Shown here: positions 6,269 to 9,326 of the stretch, piece by piece | Numbering within the stretch: position 1 is the first letter of the stretch | Layout of the letters: each line of letters opens with the position of its first letter | From: Saprospiraceae bacterium | GTDB taxonomy: Bacteria; Bacteroidota; Bacteroidia; Chitinophagales; Saprospiraceae | Direction: 5' to 3' | DNA: 9,326 nucleotides | Assembly: GCA_023300255.1 (NCBI GenBank) | Contig: JALZWC010001026.1 | Coordinates: 1-9,326 of the forward strand | Notes under the pieces: generated by a model | What the model saw: only the letters and a program-made list of their open reading frames with translations | What the model was told of the DNA's origin: nothing | Database searches by the model: none | Program-made: the position numbers and the translations under genes

Positions 6269-7204
6269 ATGACACGTAGCCAAATAGAATATATCTTAGC
6301 ATTAGACCAACATAAGAATTTTGGAAAAGCAGCCGATGCTTGTTTTGTAACACAATCTACCTTAAGCACAATGGTGGCAAAATTTGAAAAACAAATAGGT
6401 TTTACTTTATTTAATCGAAAGACGAAGCCTATTAGTTTGACTTTAAATGGCGCACAAATCATTAAATCCTTAAAGAATGTGCAGCGAGAGTTTAGATTAT
6501 TAGATGAAAACATCAATGAGGCACAAGGAAAAGAGCTTGGCAATCTAAGTATAGCGTGTATTCCAACAGTTGCTCCCTTTTTATATCCCTTATTCTTAAA
6601 TGGTATCTCAGAAAAGTATAAGCATGTCAATTTCACCGTACATGAATTTACCACAGAGCATGTTATTGAGGAACTACTTTCTGGCAATATAGATATCGGA
6701 ATTGTTTCGACCCCACTAGAACATAAAGACCTTGTTGAATATCCTTTGTATCAAGAGGAATTCTTGTTGTATGACTGCGGTAAGAAAGTAAGTGATACGA
6801 CCCGAAAAGTATCTCAAATAGATTTCGATAGATTGTGGTTATTAGAGGAAGGACATTGTTTGAGAAATCAAATTGGAAAGATTTGTGAGTTGAGAACCTT
6901 GAAAAAAATTAATGGGAATCTGATTTACAATTGTGGGACGCTATTTACGGTATTAGAAATGGTCAAAATAAATAAAGGCATCACTTTGATTCCACAACTT
7001 GCATTACATAAAAATAAGCACATAATAAAAGACAACATTTACAAACTCGCGAATCCTGTACCTACTCGGGAAATAGGAATTGTGGTTCACAAAAATTTCG
7101 TAAAAAAGAGAATTTTGAATTATTTAGTTGATACGATTAAAGAAGTCACTGCACCCTATCTTGTTAATCAATCTAAATCCCAACTTCTTGTAAAGCCGTT
7201 TTAA
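6269..7204 (+). CDS. oxyR: Hydrogen peroxide-sensing LysR-type regulator OxyR
   Basis: 311 residues from the ATG at 6269 (MTRSQIEYILALDQH); an ATG at 6209 is rejected because its extra 20 residues lie upstream of the family's N-terminus and cover the promoter. Residues 1-60 are a LysR winged HTH (FGKAADACFVTQSTLSTMVAKFEKQIG, written here only to show the helix pair). Residues about 91-295 are the LysR substrate-binding fold. The OxyR signature GHCLRNQIGKIC places C197 and C206 nine residues apart, the same spacing as the E. coli C199/C208 disulfide switch, so peroxide sensing should be intact. OxyR activates katG and other antioxidant genes when oxidised. The divergent katG and the dyad between them strongly support this role. 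The stop is followed two bases later by a 113-bp palindromic repeat. Confidence 0.95.
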   Translation: MTRSQIEYILALDQHKNFGKAADACFVTQSTLSTMVAKFEKQIGFTLFNRKTKPISLTLNGAQIIKSLKNVQREFRLLDENINEAQGKELGNLSIACIPTVAPFLYPLFLNGISEKYKHVNFTVHEFTTEHVIEELLSGNIDIGIVSTPLEHKDLVEYPLYQEEFLLYDCGKKVSDTTRKVSQIDFDRLWLLEEGHCLRNQIGKICELRTLKKINGNLIYNCGTLFTVLEMVKINKGITLIPQLALHKNKHIIKDNIYKLANPVPTREIGIVVHKNFVKKRILNYLVDTIKEVTAPYLVNQSKSQLLVKPF

Positions 7205-7206
7205 AT

Positions 7207-7319
7207 AGAATAGAGAGCAGAGAATAGAGAGTAGAGACTTGTTTCGTTTAAAAATTGACAAAATTTCGTTATTTGCAAACGAAAATCATCTCGACTCTCG
7301 ATTCTCTACTCTCTGTTCT
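7207..7319. repeat. 113-bp palindromic repeat, copy A
   Basis: The left arm is a purine-rich run of 7-bp NAGAGAR units, and the right arm is its imperfect reverse complement (about 35 of 43 positions pair). The core holds TTTCGTTT near 7243 and TTTCGTT(N6)AACGAAA near 7264-7283. It fills the gap between the oxyR stop and the stop of the thioredoxin-like gene. Copy B at 7878-7990 has the same length and orientation and is about 78% identical (88 of 113 by eye). No target-site duplication is evident and no protein is encoded, so it is MITE-like or REP-like. Confidence 0.8.
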
Positions 7320-7326
7320 AAAAAAA

Positions 7327-7836
7327 CTATTTAGTCGCCAATGCCGCTCTAAAACCAGCCGCATCCTTATACCCTCGTATCACTTCAACCACTTCTAGAT
7401 TTTCATCCATTACAACAAAAGAAGGGTACGCCAAGTTGCCTTTCAACAGCGTTGCAGCTAATTCATTATAGCCTCTTCTGCCTCCTTTGACAAATCCGTA
7501 TTCTTTCCCTTTAAATTGTAACTTAGATTTATCCTCTCCATTAAATTTAACTAAGTGGTACTCGCTTAGTAGATATTCCTTCAATTCAGGATTCGTGAAC
7601 GTCTTATCATCCATTACATGACACCATTTACACCAATCTGTGTATACATCAATAATTACCTTTTTAGGGTTCTTTTTATTGATTTGCTCTAAATCTTGAA
7701 TTTTATGCCAAGCAATTTTACCAGTAGGAGTTGTAGTATTCACTTGTCCAGCTTTCGCTTCATTGACACAACTTTGAAAGGAGACAACGCCTATACCAGT
7801 AATAAAAAGAATTAATAACAATCTGAATGATTTCAT
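7327..7836 (-). CDS. Thioredoxin-like lipoprotein with a CKWC active site
   Basis: 169 residues from the ATG at 7836 (MKSFRLLLILFITGIGVVSF). Residues 1-22 form a signal peptide ending at lipobox FQSC with C23 likely lipidated, so the protein should be anchored in the cell envelope facing the periplasm. The thioredoxin-like domain spans about 42-165, with VIIDVYTDWCKWCHVMD placing the redox pair at C69 and C72, and the cis-proline P138 in AYPSF. The WCxWC plus H-M-D pattern fits the thioredoxin_7/DUF255-like group rather than classical thioredoxin; the likely role is thiol-disulfide exchange on envelope proteins, partner unknown. In-frame ATGs at 7872 and 7854 would only lengthen the N-terminus before an already complete signal peptide. 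No -7 motif was found upstream, and repeat copy B begins 41 bases before the start. Confidence 0.88.
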   Translation of the reverse strand: MKSFRLLLILFITGIGVVSFQSCVNEAKAGQVNTTTPTGKIAWHKIQDLEQINKKNPKKVIIDVYTDWCKWCHVMDDKTFTNPELKEYLLSEYHLVKFNGEDKSKLQFKGKEYGFVKGGRRGYNELAATLLKGNLAYPSFVVMDENLEVVEVIRGYKDAAGFRAALATK

Positions 7837-7877
7837 GTACAAGAGTTTTAACATTGAGTAATTACTGGACATTTTTT

Positions 7878-7990
7878 AGAACAGGGAATAGAGAGCAGAG
7901 AGTAGAGATGTATTCCGTTTAAAACATGATCAAGTTTCGTTGTTTGCAAACGAAATCTGTCTCTGTTCTCTATTCTCTGCTCTCTGTTCT
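7878..7990. repeat. 113-bp palindromic repeat, copy B
   Basis: It has the same length, orientation and architecture as copy A: an AGAGAG-rich left arm from AGAACAG, a core with CGTTTAAAA and TTTCGTTGTTTGCAAACGAAA-like symmetry, and a TCTCT-rich right arm ending TGTTCT. It lies directly upstream of the thioredoxin-like gene, so any promoter for that gene must lie within it, upstream of it or in the remaining 41 bases. The following bases 7991-8161 hold no gene that I can support. Confidence 0.8.
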
Positions 7991-8108
7991 TTTATCTGTT
8001 CTATTTGAATGTCCAGCAGTGTATAATTATCCTTCGCAAATTACTTACCAGAAGTAGTGGAGTAAAGAAAAATTGGGTGGATTTGAGGGCAGAATGGGGG
8101 TGTAATAA

Positions 8109-8120
8109 GGGTCTAGACCC
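8109..8120. terminator. Weak palindrome downstream of the LuxR-type gene
   Basis: GGGTCTAGACCC is a perfect 12-base palindrome 42 bases past the stop of the minus-strand LuxR-type gene. On the minus strand it is followed by TTATTAC, and an alternative GGGGGT/ACCCCC pairing encloses it. It could be a terminator, but the T-run is poor and the loop small. Confidence 0.25.
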
Positions 8121-8161
8121 CCTAAATAGTTAATGAAACGGTGATATATAATGATTTTTTA

Positions 8162-9220
8162 CTAGATAATCTTTTTAGCAATAGCGATCGCCTCTCTCCG
8201 GTTCGTTACCTTTAATTTAGCATAAAGCTTATTAATATGAGATTTAACAGTACTCAATTCAACAAATAAATCACTTGCAATTTCTTTGTTAGCTTTCCCT
8301 TCTTTGATGGATTCTAAAATCTTTATTTCTTGGTTGGTTAGTTGAAAATCCTCTAAGACTATAGTTTGCACAATTGGTACCTTACCTACTTGCGTCTGTT
8401 TCAATAGGTAAATCCAATACATCAAGCCAAGCACCAATATTCCCAATAACATGGAAATCCATTTATAAACAGATGTAGCTACATTATCAAAGTCACCTCC
8501 ATAATAGCGAAGTTTACGTGTATAGTCTTTTGTGTAGGGATGATCGGGTAATTTAGATGCTAATTCTTTTTTAAAAGAAGAATATTGAGCTAATTGAGTA
8601 GCGAAATAGGCGTCATAGTCTGTGTTATTAATAGCAGCTAAAGAGGCTAAAGTGCTAGTACAGGTGTCTGCAAAATTGAATAAGTCTCGATTCAGTTTAT
8701 CTTGAGAGAATTTTAACTCGGATGGAAATTTGATTTCATAAAAGTAGTAGCTAGGATAGACTAATTTACTGAGAGATCTCATCAATTCATTGTCCTTGTC
8801 TCCTATTATAGTATAATCTCCAAAAGGGGCATATGTTGCAGACGCTGCCTTCACTTCAATATGGCTATCATTATTTAGTATTAAGTGTACGAAATTGTGT
8901 TCTTCTCCACCAACAAATAGGCATGCATTAAATTCTGAATGCTCTTCCTTTACTACGTATAGTCTATAAAATTGAGCTTCTTTTGGTAAATTGTTTCCTT
9001 CCAAAACAAAATGCCCATCAGGATCTATCGTTGCCACATTGACTACGTATTTAGCGTTGGCACTGTAATAATCATCTAGTTTATCTATAGTCGCTAAATA
9101 TACTTGATACTGCCAATTCCCTTTCATATTCACCTTTCCTTTGACGACATAGTCTGCTTGAACGTCCAGAGTCGTTAATAAGAAAAACGTATATAGAGCA
9201 AATTGAATATATCTAAACAT
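8162..9220 (-). CDS. Membrane-spanning LuxR-type one-component regulator
   Basis: 352 residues from the ATG at 9220 (MFRYIQFALYTFFLLTTLDVQA); an ATG five codons earlier at 9235 would weaken the signal peptide and is less likely. Residues 1-22 look like a cleavable signal (VQA-D). Residues 23 to about 253 form a mixed, probably periplasmic region; its start (YVVKGKVNMKGNWQYQVYLA) resembles the beta-strand start of DUF4369-like domains, but I would not assign it firmly. A single TM helix spans about 254-273 (WISMLLGILVLGLMYWIYLL). Residues 274-352 lie in the cytoplasm and end in a clear LuxR/GerE helix-turn-helix: LTNQEIKILESIKEGKANKEIA, then TVKSHINKLYAKLKV (recognition helix about 324-336). 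It has no receiver or kinase domain, so the periplasmic part is the likely sensor. The ligand and targets are unknown. A -7 motif lies 38 bases upstream of the start. Confidence 0.88.
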   Translation of the reverse strand: MFRYIQFALYTFFLLTTLDVQADYVVKGKVNMKGNWQYQVYLATIDKLDDYYSANAKYVVNVATIDPDGHFVLEGNNLPKEAQFYRLYVVKEEHSEFNACLFVGGEEHNFVHLILNNDSHIEVKAASATYAPFGDYTIIGDKDNELMRSLSKLVYPSYYFYEIKFPSELKFSQDKLNRDLFNFADTCTSTLASLAAINNTDYDAYFATQLAQYSSFKKELASKLPDHPYTKDYTRKLRYYGGDFDNVATSVYKWISMLLGILVLGLMYWIYLLKQTQVGKVPIVQTIVLEDFQLTNQEIKILESIKEGKANKEIASDLFVELSTVKSHINKLYAKLKVTNRREAIAIAKKII

Positions 9221-9257
9221 AGTTTCAAATATCAATTGAAGTTAGTAAAAGAGATTG

Positions 9258-9265
9258 CAAACTTA
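9258..9265 (-). promoter_or_regulatory. Candidate -7 promoter motif for the LuxR-type gene
   Basis: Read on the minus strand, TAAGTTTG (9265 to 9258) matches TAnnTTTG exactly. Transcription would start near 9253, leaving a leader of about 33 bases. A TTTG occurs further upstream, but 29 bases away, which is too far for a normal -33 element. Confidence 0.4.
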
Positions 9266-9326
9266 TGAATCTTTAGAGAACTTCATTGGATAGTCAAATA
9301 ATTTTCGTTCCTTGGAAATAATTAGA

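Noticed and set aside
6196..6687. 163-codon minus-strand open frame opposite oxyR
   Set aside because: It is antisense to the well-supported oxyR and also crosses the katG promoter region.
7207..7990. Composite transposon carrying the thioredoxin-like gene
   Set aside because: No transposase, no target-site duplication, and the copies have diverged to about 78%, so only a passive repeat family can be claimed.

Overview
The window reads as chromosomal DNA of a low-GC member of the Bacteroidota, probably Saprospiria or Flavobacteriia-like. This is inferred from four things: AT-rich coding sequence, genes mostly without a Shine-Dalgarno motif, several upstream copies of the Bacteroidota -7 promoter motif TAnnTTTG, and lipoproteins and membrane-tethered regulators of types common in that phylum. 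No phage, CRISPR, rRNA, tRNA or transposase gene is visible. It looks like ordinary housekeeping and stress-response chromosome whose intergenic gaps are unusually rich in palindromic and repeated DNA.

Layout from left to right. Bases 1-1452 (+) hold the C-terminal part of a PolX-type protein (HhH, degenerate polymerase domain, intact PHP domain). A perfect 26-bp inverted repeat separates it from a convergent gene (1555-2355, -) for a lipoprotein with one EGF-like module and an Lcl/DUF1566-type domain. After a gap with a weak reverse-strand open frame come a small DUF2188 protein (2652-2939, +), a cluster of 30-bp-period hairpin repeats (2963-3111), and a TruC-like tRNA pseudouridine synthase (3135-3851, +) whose stop codon lies inside a hairpin. 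Three 9-bp TTCTGCG units follow.

The clearest functional unit is the divergent pair katG (3942-6134, -) and oxyR (6269-7204, +). They share a 134-bp intergenic region with one good -7 motif for each gene and a perfect 19-bp dyad, ATTGATATTATCAAT plus two flanking bases on each side. The dyad sits just downstream of the predicted oxyR start of transcription and about 60-65 bp upstream of the predicted katG start. That is the arrangement expected for a LysR-type regulator that activates the target and represses itself. OxyR keeps both peroxide-sensing cysteines.

The right part holds a thioredoxin-like lipoprotein (7327-7836, -) bracketed by two same-orientation copies of a 113-bp palindromic, coding-free repeat (about 78% identical by a gapless hand alignment). 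Last is a membrane-spanning LuxR-type one-component regulator (8162-9220, -) with a signal peptide, a periplasmic sensor region, one TM helix and a cytoplasmic HTH.

The oxyR, katG and thioredoxin-like genes suggest a redox-stress neighbourhood, but strand changes and repeats argue against one operon. I found no convincing new multi-gene system. The most original signals are the twin palindromic elements, the tandem hairpin cluster, and the PolX with a lost polymerase active site.
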